NCBI RefSeq assembly: GCF_013395055.1
Contig: NZ_CP058349.1
Span: 3,843,501 to 3,907,500 of the forward strand
Length of the DNA stretch: 64,000 bases
Origin: Pseudomonas sp. ABC1
GTDB taxonomy: Bacteria; Pseudomonadota; Gammaproteobacteria; Pseudomonadales; Pseudomonadaceae
Reading direction: 5' to 3'
The notes under the pieces were generated by a model, which was not told the DNA's origin, made no database searches, and worked only from the letters and a program-made list of their open reading frames with translations. The position numbers were made by a program, and so were the translations under genes. Positions 10,932-19,342 of this stretch are shown one piece after another (position 1 is the stretch's first letter; every line of letters begins with the position of its first letter).

Positions 10932-11573
10932 ATGAACTGGCTGAAATCTACTTCCTTGATTCTTTGCATGGCCGTGGTCGGCTGCAGCAGTAAGGTCGAA
11001 AAAGCCCCTGAACCTGTGGCGGTCAAACCCAAGCCGGACTACGCCTGGCTCGACGCATACGAGCCGCGCCTGCGCGAGGCGCTCAAGGACAGCCGCTTCG
11101 AACTCGAGCGGCGTGAGGCGGTGCTGATCGTCACAGCCCCAGTGGACAGCTCGTTCAACCCAGACCGCCCAGGGATGCTGCTGCCAGCCATGCTGGGGCC
11201 GATCAGCCGGGTTGCCAAGATGGTGGAGTCCGACAGCAAGACGGCGGTGATCGTCCTCGGTCATGCCGACAGTTCCGGCAATGAAGACAAGAACAAGGTC
11301 ATCAGTCGTGAGCGTGCCGGTGCCATTGCGGCGATCTTCCGCCTGAGCGGCTTCAAGCACGACCGCCTGCGCATTCGCGGTGTCGGCTCCGACATGCCGC
11401 GTGCGGCCAACGACAGCAAGGAAGGGCGCGCACTGAATCGCCGCGTCGAGATGCTCCTGGCACCACAGGAAACGCTCGTGGCTCTGGTCGCGCAGTACAG
11501 CACGCCCGCCGCCGCGCCTGCCGCTACTGAGGTCGCGCCGACACGCGTTGCCTCCGCCACCAGCACCAAGTGA
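10932..11573 (+). CDS. OmpA-family outer-membrane lipoprotein
   Basis: This 213-residue lipoprotein begins MNWLKSTSLILCMAVVGCSS, with a lipobox VVGC giving acylation at Cys18. After a linker rich in Pro and Lys there is an OmpA-like peptidoglycan-binding domain (about residues 65-180). It has VIVLGHADSSGNEDKN, ERAGAIAAIF and NRRVEMLL, the expected GHxD...R...NRRVE pattern. A low-complexity Ala/Pro/Thr tail ends the protein. It likely tethers the outer membrane to the cell wall. The preceding in-frame ATG at 10905 would displace the signal peptide, so 10932 is preferred. I recall an OmpA-like gene next to pdxH in P. aeruginosa as well. Confidence 0.88.
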   Translation: MNWLKSTSLILCMAVVGCSSKVEKAPEPVAVKPKPDYAWLDAYEPRLREALKDSRFELERREAVLIVTAPVDSSFNPDRPGMLLPAMLGPISRVAKMVESDSKTAVIVLGHADSSGNEDKNKVISRERAGAIAAIFRLSGFKHDRLRIRGVGSDMPRAANDSKEGRALNRRVEMLLAPQETLVALVAQYSTPAAAPAATEVAPTRVASATSTK

Positions 11574-11578
11574 TCGCC

Positions 11579-11617
11579 GGGCGGCGCCAGCGCGACTGCG
11601 CGGATATGGCGCTGCCC
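11579..11617 (+). terminator. Hairpin after the OmpA-like gene
   Basis: GGGCGGCGCCA pairs with TGGCGCTGCCC (one wobble), and the loop contains a further short GC-rich stem. It starts a few bases after the stop codon. There is no T-run, so termination is plausible but unproven. Confidence 0.4.
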
Positions 11618-11680
11618 CAGGTCAAGCTTGCGCGGTGCTGAAGGAGTAAGCTTTCGTCGACAGATCCAAGGAGCCCTGTG

Positions 11681-12328
11681 ATGTCACGAAATCTTGCCGA
11701 TATGCGCCGCGACTACACCCGCGACGGGCTCAGCGAAGCGAATGCTCCGGCTGAGCCGCTCTCGCTCTTCCAGCGCTGGTTCGATGACGCTGTAGCAACC
11801 GAACAGCTACCCGTCGAGCCGAACGCCATGACACTGGCCACCGTGGACGCCGCTGGGCGTCCGCATTGCCGTGTGTTGCTGCTCAAGGCGCTGGATGAGC
11901 GTGGCTTCACCTTCTTCAGCAATTACGAAAGCGACAAGGGCGAGCAGCTGCAGGCCGCGCCCTATGCCGCGATGACGTTCTTCTGGCCGTCGCTGGAGCG
12001 TCAGGTGCGCATCGAGGGCTCGGTCGAAAAAGTCTCGCACGAAGAGTCGGATGCCTATTTCCAGGTGCGTCCGCTGGGCAGCCGCCTGGGGGCCTGGGCA
12101 TCGCCCCAGAGCCGGGCGATCAGCGGACGAGAAGAGTTGGAGCGTCTGCTGGCCGAGAGTGGTGAGCGCTTTCAGGACCAGGCGCCTCATTGCCCGCCGC
12201 ACTGGGGTGGTTATCGGTTGCTGCCCGAGCGCATCGAGTTCTGGCAAGGGCGTGCCAGTCGTTTGCACGACCGCATCGATTACCGTCTTGTGGACGGCGG
12301 CTGGCGCCGCCAACGGCTGGCGCCATAA
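11681..12328 (+). CDS. pdxH: Pyridoxamine/pyridoxine 5'-phosphate oxidase
   Basis: PdxH is the FMN-dependent last step of pyridoxal 5'-phosphate synthesis and salvage, oxidising PNP or PMP to PLP with O2. The 215-residue protein has the N-terminal [20 protein letters not shown] segment, the core [30 protein letters not shown] with FMN-contacting residues, [11 protein letters not shown], and the C-terminal [25 protein letters not shown]-binding signature. Length is normal. The ATG at 11681 follows AAGGAG at good spacing; a GTG immediately before it could serve instead. It is flanked by the OmpA-like lipoprotein and a convergent small membrane protein, as I recall for P. aeruginosa. Confidence 0.95.
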   Translation: MSRNLADMRRDYTRDGLSEANAPAEPLSLFQRWFDDAVATEQLPVEPNAMTLATVDAAGRPHCRVLLLKALDERGFTFFSNYESDKGEQLQAAPYAAMTFFWPSLERQVRIEGSVEKVSHEESDAYFQVRPLGSRLGAWASPQSRAISGREELERLLAESGERFQDQAPHCPPHWGGYRLLPERIEFWQGRASRLHDRIDYRLVDGGWRRQRLAP

Positions 12329-12352
12329 CGTCACGGGGATGCGGACAGGTGC

Positions 12353-12598
12353 TCAGGTTCGCTCGTCGCCAGGGTAGTCCTGCACGCGTGTCTCCAGCCA
12401 ACTCTGTAGCTGGGCCCGTTTTACCTTGAGTGAGCGGGCCTCTTCGAGGCGTTCGAGTATCCACGCACGTTTCTGTAGGTCGCTCCCTGCCAGCGACAGC
12501 GCAAGGTCACGGTCTGCCCAGCGCCTGAACTTGAAGAACAGCCAGGCATGGAAGAGCAGGCCGGCCAGGGTGGTCGTGACGATGATGAAATAATCCAT
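12353..12598 (-). CDS. Small single-helix membrane protein of unknown function
   Basis: This 81-residue protein starts MDYFIIVTTTLAGLLFHAWLFFKFRRWADRD: one N-terminal membrane helix (about residues 3-23) followed directly by positive charges. A charged, helical cytoplasmic tail follows (QKRAWILERLEEARSLKVKRAQLQSWLE). The layout suggests a membrane-anchored helical protein with its tail in the cytoplasm. I do not recognise a named family, but a gene like this sits between pdxH and the SlyB-like gene in related genomes as I remember them. The stop lies 25 bases from the convergent pdxH stop. Confidence 0.7.
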   Translation of the reverse strand: MDYFIIVTTTLAGLLFHAWLFFKFRRWADRDLALSLAGSDLQKRAWILERLEEARSLKVKRAQLQSWLETRVQDYPGDERT

Positions 12599-12812
12599 TG
12601 CATATTTCCGTTGTGCCGATGAAATACCAGTGCCCGTGCATTATCCGCAGCGATTCGTTGTCAGAACCTCACCGATGCGGTCATTCGGTGCGGGCGTGAA
12701 TGCTGAGCCAGTTGTCGGATCGTGTCACCCCTTTCCTGCGAGTGGCGGGCCGTCGTTCAGTCGTGCGAGCCATGCCCGATTTTTGTTGTCGAATAGATGT
12801 GTTCCATGAGAC

Positions 12813-12840
12813 TTGTCAGACTTTCGTGGCGTCTTATGCT
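12813..12840 (+). promoter_or_regulatory. Candidate sigma-70 promoter for the SlyB-like gene
   Basis: TTGTCA (-35, one mismatch to TTGACA) and TATGCT (-10, two mismatches to TATAAT) are separated by 16 bases. They lie 36 bases upstream of the ATG at 12876. The rest of the 12599-12875 gap shows nothing else convincing. Confidence 0.4.
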
Positions 12841-12875
12841 TGTGTTGACGTAGGTGCTTAATCAGGAGAGCCCAC

Positions 12876-13337
12876 ATGCGTAAATCCATTTTCGTTGCAT
12901 CCTTCACTGCCCTGGCCTTGCTGGTGGGTGGCTGTACCTCCAATCTGACCGGGGACTCCTATTCGCGTGATGAGGCGCGTTCGGTACAGACCGTGCGCTA
13001 CGGCACCATCGACTCGCTGCGTCCGGTCAAGATCGAGGGCACCAAGACGCCTATCGGCGCAGGCGCTGGCGCCGTGGTCGGCGGGATCGCCGGCAGTGGT
13101 GTCGGTGGTGGCCGCGGCAGCGCCGTTGCGGCGGTCATCGGTGCGCTGGCCGGTGGCATGCTCGGCTCGGCGGCCGAGGAAGGCCTGACACGTACCCAGG
13201 GTGTAGAGATCACCGTACGTGAAGACGACGGCAATACCCGCGCCTATGTCCAGGAGGTCGAGCCGAACCAAGTCTTCCGTGTTGGCCAGCGCGTGCGCAT
13301 CATGAGCGTGGGAGGCACCAGCCGCGTCTCTCCCTGA
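12876..13337 (+). CDS. SlyB-like glycine-zipper outer-membrane lipoprotein
   Basis: This 153-residue lipoprotein has the signal MRKSIFVASFTALALLVGGC, with the acylated Cys at residue 20. The centre (about residues 63-105) is a glycine-zipper 2TM domain (GAGAGAVVGGIAGSGVGGG, AAVIGALAGGMLGSAAEE) shared with SlyB/PcpY-type proteins. The C-terminal part ends in a small beta domain (GVEITVREDDGNTRAYVQE, FRVGQRVRIM). SlyB-type proteins stabilise the outer membrane under stress, often under PhoPQ control, but no PhoP box was identified here. A Shine-Dalgarno AGGAG precedes the ATG, and a strong terminator follows at 13397. Confidence 0.85.
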   Translation: MRKSIFVASFTALALLVGGCTSNLTGDSYSRDEARSVQTVRYGTIDSLRPVKIEGTKTPIGAGAGAVVGGIAGSGVGGGRGSAVAAVIGALAGGMLGSAAEEGLTRTQGVEITVREDDGNTRAYVQEVEPNQVFRVGQRVRIMSVGGTSRVSP

Positions 13338-13396
13338 GGACACTGGCGTGAGCGTGTCGCGAGGTTGACGGCGCTTCGCCCAGCCTGTTCTATCTG

Positions 13397-13433
13397 AAAA
13401 GGCCCGACTCATATGGTCGGGCCTTTTGTTTTT
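13397..13433 (+). terminator. Intrinsic terminator of the SlyB-like gene
   Basis: The 12-bp perfect stem AAAAGGCCCGAC / GTCGGGCCTTTT with a 7-base loop is followed by GTTTTT. It separates the lipoprotein gene from the mrp operon. The remaining 13434-13620 sequence presumably holds the mrp promoter, but I could not pick it with confidence. Confidence 0.88.
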
Positions 13434-13620
13434 CAAAATGCATGATTTCGCGACGATGGCGCTACTCATGTGGATAATCGCCAGGACTTTTTCTTTTTTT
13501 TCAGTCTATTAGGTCTGTATGAAAACCGTTGGGCAAGGAGCGAGCGGGGCTCTGCAAGGTTCTATCAATAGGTAAGACGCAGGCCCTGCCTGTGTCGACC
13601 ATTCAACAAGGGAGGTGTCG

Positions 13621-16413
13621 ATGGCGCTTGCATTGATCATTGCTTTACCGATGCTGGGAGTCGTCCTCGCCCTGCTGCTGGGGCGCCTTGGGCGTTCGGC
13701 CTGTGCGCTGGGCGCCGCCATCGGGCCGCTGGCGGCGCTGGCGTTGCTGCTGTCGCAACGGGAAGCCGTCTTCGCCGGAACGGTCGAGGTGGTCCGCTTG
13801 CCCTGGTTGAGCGAGCTTGGGCTGGACTTGAGCCTGCGGCTGGATGGCTTGGGCTTTCTGTTCGCCCTGCTGATCCTGGGTATCGGTGTGCTGGTCATCC
13901 TCTATGCGCGCTATTACCTGTCGAAGGCAGAGCCCATGGGGCGCTTCTTCGCCTACTTCCTGCTGTTCATGGGCGCCATGCTGGGCGTGGTGCTGTCGGA
14001 AAACCTGCTGCTGATGCTGATGTTCTGGGAGCTGACCAGTCTCTCGTCCTTCCTGCTCATCGGTTTCTGGAGCCACCGCCAGGATGCCCGGCAGGGCGCT
14101 CGGATGGCGCTGGCAGTCACCGGGGGCGGGGGGCTGGCGCTGCTGGCCGGCATCCTGCTGCTGGGGCATGTGGTCGGCAGTTTCGAGCTGAGCGCGGTGA
14201 TCGCCGCGGGCGATGTGATTCGCGCGCATGCGCTCTATCCGGTGATTCTGGTCCTGGTCCTGCTGGGTGCGTTCACCAAGTCGGCGCAATTTCCCTTCCA
14301 TTTCTGGCTGCCCCAGGCCATGGCCGCGCCGACGCCGGTGTCGGCGTTCCTGCATTCGGCCACCATGGTCAAGGCCGGGGTGTTCCTGCTGGCCCGCCTG
14401 TACCCGGCCCTGGCGGACTCCGACCTGTGGTTCTACCTGGTCAGCCTGACGGGCCTGACGACGCTGCTGTTCGGCGCGGTGATGGCGTTGTTCCAGCATG
14501 ACCTGAAAGGGTTGCTGGCCTATTCCACGATCAGCCACCTCGGGCTCATCACACTGTTGCTCGGTCTGGACTCGCCACTGGCGGCGGTCGCGGCGGTCTT
14601 CCACATCATCAATCACGCGACCTTCAAGGCGTCGCTGTTCATGGCGGCCGGCATCATCGACCACGAGACCGGCACCCGCGACATGCGCCTGCTCAACGGC
14701 CTGTGGAAATACATGCCGCACACCGCGGTGCTGGCCATGGTGGCCTGTGCGGCGATGGCCGGGGTGCCGCTGCTCAATGGCTTCCTGAGCAAGGAGATGT
14801 TCTTCGCCGAGACGCTGGAGCAGCACCTGCTCGGCAGTTTCTACTGGTCCATCCCGGTGGTGGCGACACTGGCCAGCACCTTCGCGGTGGCCTATTCGCT
14901 GCGCTTCATTCACGACGTCTTTTTCAATGGCGACCCGGTGGATTTGCCCAAGTACCCGCCCCATGAGCCGGCGCGCTACATGAAGATTCCCGTCGAGGTG
15001 CTGGTCCTGCTCTGCCTGCTGGTGGGGATGCTGCCGGCCTACACCGTGGCGCCATTGTTGGCCTCGGCCGTGGGAGCGACGCTGGATGGCGATGTGCCGA
15101 CTTACAGCCTGTCGATCTGGCATGGCTTCAACCTGCCGTTGCTGATGAGCTTCATCGCCCTGGCGGGCGGCATCCTGCTCTATAGCCTGCGGCGCGTGCT
15201 CTATCGCTGGTACGAAGGCCTGCCCAGCCTGGATGCGCTGGTCGTCTTCGAGCGCTGCGTAAGGGCGTTGAGTGGGGCCAGCGAGAAGCTGACCCGGTCG
15301 CTGGAGAACGGCTCGTTGCAGCGTTACCTGATGTTGATGCTGTTCAGTGCGCTGGCACTGATGATCTATGCCTTGAGCCCGTTGCAGTCCTTCTCCGGCA
15401 GCGTGGCGATGACGCCGCTGGACGGCATCACCGCACTGGGCATGGCCGTGCTGCTGCTGAGTTCCTTGTGCACCCTGTATTTCCATCGTCGGCGGCTGGT
15501 CGCCCTGATGATGCTCAGTTGCGTCGGCCTCATGGTGGCGCTGGCCTTCGCGCGTTTCTCCGCGCCGGACCTGGCCCTGACCCAGCTCTCGGTGGAAGTG
15601 GTCACCATCATCCTGCTGATCCTGACGCTGTTCTTCATGCCGGATTACACACCGGTCGAGTCCAGCAGCCTGCGCACGGCGCGCGACCTGTTGCTGGCGA
15701 GTGGCGTCGGTACCCTGGTGGCGCTGCTGGTCTATGCGGTATTGACCCGGCCTTACGAGAGCATTGCGCCGTTCTTCCTGGAGAACAGTGTTTCCGGGGG
15801 CGGCGGGACCAATGTGGTCAACGTCATCCTGGTCGACTTCCGTGGTTTCGATACTTTGGGCGAGATCAGCGTGCTGGCGATCGCAGCGGTCGGTATCTAC
15901 GGCCTGCTGCATGGCCTGCACCTGCCATTCCCGCCACGGGATGCGGGCGGGCGGCTGTGGTCGACGGACAACCACCCGATGATTCTCGACAACCTGTCGC
16001 GCATGCTGCTGCCGCTGGCGCTGATGATCTCCATCTTCATCTTCCTGCGCGGGCACAACCTGCCGGGCGGTGGTTTTATCGCCGGGCTGATCACGGCGGT
16101 GGCGCTGATCCTGCAATACATCTCCCATGGCGTGAGCTGGACGCAGGCGCGCCAGCCCTGGAGTTACCACGGCATCGCTGGCGCTGGCGTACTGATCGCC
16201 GCCCTGACCGGGCTGGGCAGCTGGGCGTTCGGTTTCCCGTTCCTGACATCGGCGTTCGATCACTTCCATATCCCCGGGATCGGCGAGATCGAGCTGGCCA
16301 CGGCCATGCTGTTCGACCTTGGCGTCTACCTGGCGGTGGTCGGTGCGACGCTGCTGATCCTTTCCAACATCGGACACGTCAGCCAGGACGAGTCGAGCCG
16401 GGAGGTCCTCTGA
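13621..16413 (+). CDS. mrpA: Mrp/Sha antiporter subunit A fused to subunit B
   Basis: This is the largest membrane subunit of the multi-subunit Na+/H+ (or K+/H+) antiporter, related to NuoL of complex I. The 930-residue protein contains the proton-pumping transporter core (about residues 105-420, with [29 protein letters not shown] and [29 protein letters not shown]). An MbhD/E-like segment follows, and an MnhB domain lies at the C-terminus (from about residue 790, [19 protein letters not shown]). A separate mrpB is therefore absent, as in the group 2 PhaAB type. The ATG at 13621 follows AAGGGAGG at good spacing; an upstream GTG at 13615 is less likely. Its stop overlaps the mrpC start (TGATG). 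Confidence 0.95.
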   Translation: MALALIIALPMLGVVLALLLGRLGRSACALGAAIGPLAALALLLSQREAVFAGTVEVVRLPWLSELGLDLSLRLDGLGFLFALLILGIGVLVILYARYYLSKAEPMGRFFAYFLLFMGAMLGVVLSENLLLMLMFWELTSLSSFLLIGFWSHRQDARQGARMALAVTGGGGLALLAGILLLGHVVGSFELSAVIAAGDVIRAHALYPVILVLVLLGAFTKSAQFPFHFWLPQAMAAPTPVSAFLHSATMVKAGVFLLARLYPALADSDLWFYLVSLTGLTTLLFGAVMALFQHDLKGLLAYSTISHLGLITLLLGLDSPLAAVAAVFHIINHATFKASLFMAAGIIDHETGTRDMRLLNGLWKYMPHTAVLAMVACAAMAGVPLLNGFLSKEMFFAETLEQHLLGSFYWSIPVVATLASTFAVAYSLRFIHDVFFNGDPVDLPKYPPHEPARYMKIPVEVLVLLCLLVGMLPAYTVAPLLASAVGATLDGDVPTYSLSIWHGFNLPLLMSFIALAGGILLYSLRRVLYRWYEGLPSLDALVVFERCVRALSGASEKLTRSLENGSLQRYLMLMLFSALALMIYALSPLQSFSGSVAMTPLDGITALGMAVLLLSSLCTLYFHRRRLVALMMLSCVGLMVALAFARFSAPDLALTQLSVEVVTIILLILTLFFMPDYTPVESSSLRTARDLLLASGVGTLVALLVYAVLTRPYESIAPFFLENSVSGGGGTNVVNVILVDFRGFDTLGEISVLAIAAVGIYGLLHGLHLPFPPRDAGGRLWSTDNHPMILDNLSRMLLPLALMISIFIFLRGHNLPGGGFIAGLITAVALILQYISHGVSWTQARQPWSYHGIAGAGVLIAALTGLGSWAFGFPFLTSAFDHFHIPGIGEIELATAMLFDLGVYLAVVGATLLILSNIGHVSQDESSREVL

Positions 16414-16742
16414 TGGAAGCATTGTTCGCAATCACCCTGGGCGTGATGACCACCTGTGGCGTCTACCTGCTGCTGAGGGCACGCATCTTCCCGGTGATCA
16501 TGGGACTGACGCTGATTTCCTATGCGGTGAACCTGTTCATCTTCGCCATGGGCCGTTTGCGCACCGGCGTACCCGCGGTAATCGGCAAGAGTGTCGAATA
16601 TGGCGATCCGCTGCCCCAGGCGCTGGTACTGACCGCCATCGTCATCGGTTTCGCCATGACCGCTTTCGTGGCGGTGCTGTCGCTGCGAGGGCTTAGCGAG
16701 TTGCGCACCGACCATGTGGATGGACAGGAGAAGCACGAATGA
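16413..16742 (+). CDS. mrpC: Mrp antiporter subunit C
   Basis: This 109-residue NuoK-like subunit of the Mrp complex has three hydrophobic helices (beginning [22 protein letters not shown]). The conserved SYAVNLFIFAMGRL lies in the middle, and DPLPQALVLTAIVIGFAMTA carries the family's DPLPQALVLTAIVI signature. The ATG lies within the TGATG overlap with mrpA, preceded by GGGAGG, so translation is probably coupled. Its stop overlaps the next ATG (ATGA) for mrpD. It acts only as part of the complex in the inner membrane. Confidence 0.95.
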   Translation: MEALFAITLGVMTTCGVYLLLRARIFPVIMGLTLISYAVNLFIFAMGRLRTGVPAVIGKSVEYGDPLPQALVLTAIVIGFAMTAFVAVLSLRGLSELRTDHVDGQEKHE

Positions 16743-18244
16743 ACCATGTGTTGATCCTGCCCATCCTGGTGCCCTTGCTGGCCGGTAGCCTGCTGCTGAT
16801 CGGCCACCGCCTGGGCAAGCCGGCCAAACGCCTGCTGTCGATCGTGGCCACCCTGGCCCTGTTGCCCGTGGCGTTCCATCTGGTGCAACTGGCTGGCGAC
16901 GACCAGTTGCGCCTCTATGCGCTGGGCAACTGGCAGGCGCCGTTCGGCATCATTCTGCTGCTGGACCGGCTGAGCGCCATCCTGTTGTTGCTGACGGCGG
17001 TGCTGGCGCTGTTCGTGGTGATCTACGCCAGCCGGGGCGATGACCTGCGCGGGCAGAATTTCCATGCCTTGCTGCAGTTTCAACTGGTGGGTATCAATGG
17101 CGCCTTCCTGACGGGGGACCTGTTCAACCTGTTCGTGTTCTTCGAGATCCTGCTGATTTCCTCCTATGCCTTGCTGCTGCACGGGCAGGGTCCGGACAGG
17201 ACGCGCGCGGGTTTGCACTATGTGGTGCTGAACCTGCTGGGTTCGTCCTTTTTCCTGATCGGCGTCAGCCTGCTCTACGGCCTGACGGGCACCCTGAACA
17301 TGGCCGACCTGGCTGCGCGGGTGGGGCAGGCCAGTGCCGACCAGGCGCCGCTGCTGGCGGCGGGCGGCTTCCTGCTGCTGATCGTGTTCGCCCTGAAGGC
17401 GGCGATCATGCCGCTCTACCTCTGGTTGCCGAAGACCTATGCCGCGGCCACTGCGCCGGTTGCGGCGTTGTTCGCGATCATGACCAAGGTTGGTTTCTAC
17501 GCCATTCTGCGTGTGCACACGCTGATCTTTGGCGAGGAGGCCGGGTTGGTCGCCAATCTTGCCCATGACTTGCTGTGGTGGCTCGCCTTGCTGACGCTGG
17601 CGGCTGGTGTGGCGGGCGTACTGGCGGCGCGCAGTCTTGGCCAGATGGCGTCCTATCTGGTGGTGGTGTCGGTCGGCACGCTGCTGGCGGGCTTCGCCCT
17701 GGGCAGCCAGGAGGCGCTGACGGCGTCGTTGTATTACCTGCTGCACAGCACCTTGATTGCCGCTGCGTTGTTCCTGCTGATCGACCTTATCGCACGTCAG
17801 CGCGGGGCTTTCCATGGCGTACTGATGCCTTCGGCGGCCGTACGCCAGCCGTTGTTGTTGGGCACTTTGTTCTTTCTCGCGGCGATCTCGGTCATTGGCC
17901 TGCCTCCTTTTTCCGGCTTCATCGGCAAGGTGATGCTGTTGCGTGCCGCCGGCACCGGTGCTTCCGGTCTGATGCTGTGGGCTGTCGTACTGATCGGTGG
18001 GCTGGGCATGCTGGTCGCCTTGAGTCGCGCGGGCAGCCTGGTGTTCTGGCGTTCGTTCGGCAAGCCGCTGGCGACCACCGAGGCCGCTGATGGCTGGCGC
18101 CTGCTGGCGACCCTGGGTTTGTTGCTGGGCAGCGTAGTATTGCTGGTATTGGCCCAGCCGTTGATTACCTACCTGCAGGCGGCTGCGGCGCAGTTGCTCG
18201 ACCCTGTGCGCTACATCGAGCTGGTGATGGGAGGTGCCCAATGA
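16739..18244 (+). CDS. mrpD: Mrp antiporter subunit D
   Basis: This 501-residue NuoN/NuoM-like proton-translocating subunit of the Mrp complex has about 14 hydrophobic helices. The proton_antipo_M core includes LTGDLFNLFVFFEILLISSYALLL (the Glu in FFEIL is the conserved membrane-embedded acid) and a conserved Lys region, ALKAAIMPLYLWLPKTYAAATAPVAALFA. Near the C-terminus, GLPPFSGFIGKVMLL matches the family's GxPPxSGFxGK motif. It starts within the mrpC stop (ATGA) and its own stop overlaps mrpE the same way, which indicates tight translational coupling in this operon. Confidence 0.96.
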   Translation: MNHVLILPILVPLLAGSLLLIGHRLGKPAKRLLSIVATLALLPVAFHLVQLAGDDQLRLYALGNWQAPFGIILLLDRLSAILLLLTAVLALFVVIYASRGDDLRGQNFHALLQFQLVGINGAFLTGDLFNLFVFFEILLISSYALLLHGQGPDRTRAGLHYVVLNLLGSSFFLIGVSLLYGLTGTLNMADLAARVGQASADQAPLLAAGGFLLLIVFALKAAIMPLYLWLPKTYAAATAPVAALFAIMTKVGFYAILRVHTLIFGEEAGLVANLAHDLLWWLALLTLAAGVAGVLAARSLGQMASYLVVVSVGTLLAGFALGSQEALTASLYYLLHSTLIAAALFLLIDLIARQRGAFHGVLMPSAAVRQPLLLGTLFFLAAISVIGLPPFSGFIGKVMLLRAAGTGASGLMLWAVVLIGGLGMLVALSRAGSLVFWRSFGKPLATTEAADGWRLLATLGLLLGSVVLLVLAQPLITYLQAAAAQLLDPVRYIELVMGGAQ

Positions 18245-18741
18245 TGCGCAAATGGCTTCCACACCCCTGGTTGACCGTACTGCTGGCCGTGGTCTGGCTG
18301 CTGCTGGTCAACCATCCCGGCCTGGGCGACCTGCTGCTGGGGCTGCTCCTCGGCTGGCTGGTGCCGTTGTTGACGCGCAATTTCCTACTCGATGTGCCGC
18401 CTGTGCGCAAGCCGGTCAAGCTCTGCCTGTTCGTGTTGATGGTGTTCTACGACATCGTGGTGGCGAACCTGCATATGGCGCGTCTGGTACTGGGGCCCAG
18501 GAAAAATCTGAACCCCGCATTCGTGGCTGTGCCGATGGCGCTGGAGGATGGTTTTCTACTGTCGGTACTGGCCAGCATTATTTCACTGACACCAGGCACC
18601 GTATCTGCCGGGCTCAGTCCCGATCACCGCACGTTGTTGCTGCACGGCCTGGACGTGAAGGACGCTGATGTTCTGGTCGCCGAGGTCAAGCAGCGCTACG
18701 AGGCGCCCCTGCTGGAGATATTCGAATGCTCGACTACGTGA
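18241..18741 (+). CDS. mrpE: Mrp antiporter subunit E
   Basis: This 166-residue subunit has two N-terminal helices (MMRKWLPHPWLTVLLAVVWLLLVN and a second from LGDLLLGLLLGWLVPLL). A hydrophilic C-terminal domain follows, with the conserved SIISLTPGTVSAGLSPDH segment. MrpE has no complex I counterpart and is thought to help assembly and stability of the antiporter. The ATG overlaps the mrpD stop, and the 3' end overlaps the mrpF start by 16 bases. Length is normal for the family. Confidence 0.94.
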   Translation: MMRKWLPHPWLTVLLAVVWLLLVNHPGLGDLLLGLLLGWLVPLLTRNFLLDVPPVRKPVKLCLFVLMVFYDIVVANLHMARLVLGPRKNLNPAFVAVPMALEDGFLLSVLASIISLTPGTVSAGLSPDHRTLLLHGLDVKDADVLVAEVKQRYEAPLLEIFECSTT

Positions 18742-18995
18742 TTGCCGTGTCGTTCTGCCTGCTGGCGCTGGCGGTGATACTCAACCTGGCGCGGCTGATC
18801 ATCGGGCCGGGCATGCCGGATCGGGTGCTGGCGCTGGACACCCTGTATATCAACGGTCTGGCGCTGATCATCGTGTTCGGCATCTGGCTGGCCAGCGACC
18901 TGTTCTTCGAGGCGGCCCTGCTGATCGCGGTGATGGGCTTCGTCAGTACCGTGGCGGTGGGCAAGCACCTGCTGCATGGCGAAATCATCGACTAG
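18726..18995 (+). CDS. mrpF: Mrp antiporter subunit F
   Basis: This 89-residue protein has three predicted helices. The motif RLIIGPGMPDRVLALDTL after helix 1 is the hallmark of MrpF/PhaF. It is an inner-membrane subunit of the Mrp complex. The subunit has also been linked to cholate/Na+ efflux in Bacillus, which does not necessarily apply here. It overlaps the mrpE end by 16 bases, and mrpG begins 11 bases after its stop behind TAGGAGAC, a Shine-Dalgarno that serves mrpG. Confidence 0.94.
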   Translation: MLDYVIAVSFCLLALAVILNLARLIIGPGMPDRVLALDTLYINGLALIIVFGIWLASDLFFEAALLIAVMGFVSTVAVGKHLLHGEIID

Positions 18996-19006
18996 GAGAC
19001 GAACCT

Positions 19007-19336
19007 ATGCCTTTCTGGATCGAACTGCTGGTATGTGCCTTTCTGCTGCTCGGCAGCCTGTTCGCGCTGGTCGGTGCGATTGGCCTGTTCCGCCTGCCGG
19101 ATTTCTACATGCGCCTGCACGGGCCGACCAAGGCCACCACCCTCGGCGTAGGCAGCATCATCCTGGCTTCTATCGTTTTCTTCGGTAATCAGGGGGAGGG
19201 GCTCAGTCTGCATGAGCTGCTGATCACGCTGTTCCTGTTCATCACCGCCCCGGTCAGTGCCCACATGCTGGCCAAGGCCGCCATGCAGCAGAAGCTGCCG
19301 GTGGATGAGAAGACCACCGGCAAGCCCTGGGAGTGA
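19007..19336 (+). CDS. mrpG: Mrp antiporter subunit G
   Basis: This 109-residue last subunit of the operon has three hydrophobic helices. The MrpG signature GLFRLPDFYMRLHGPTKATT follows the first helix, and ending in a polar tail is typical. The ATG at 19007 has TAGGAG a few bases upstream. The gene stops 6 bases before the convergent glnD stop, with no recognisable terminator between them, so the mrp and glnD transcripts may overlap at their 3' ends. Confidence 0.94.
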   Translation: MPFWIELLVCAFLLLGSLFALVGAIGLFRLPDFYMRLHGPTKATTLGVGSIILASIVFFGNQGEGLSLHELLITLFLFITAPVSAHMLAKAAMQQKLPVDEKTTGKPWE

Positions 19337-19342
19337 CCACGC

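Noticed and set aside
13364..13396. TTGACG with TATCTG as a possible mrp promoter
   Set aside because: The spacer is about 20 bases and the site lies upstream of the strong terminator at 13397, so it could not drive mrpA.
15468..16410. Plus-strand frame in front of mrpC, giving an apparent 424-residue protein
   Set aside because: Only the last 109 codons (from 16413) match MrpC and have a Shine-Dalgarno. The upstream part is an out-of-frame reading of mrpA with Arg/Pro/Gly-rich composition.
13645..16431. Minus-strand frame of 928 codons antisense to mrpA
   Set aside because: The product is a Gln/His/Arg-rich low-complexity chain, as expected from reading GC-rich membrane-protein codons backwards. 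The mrpA product on the plus strand is unmistakable.
16520..18262. Minus-strand frame of 580 codons antisense to mrpD
   Set aside because: The product is almost entirely Gln/Arg/His-rich and has no domain. mrpC, mrpD and mrpE fill the plus strand.
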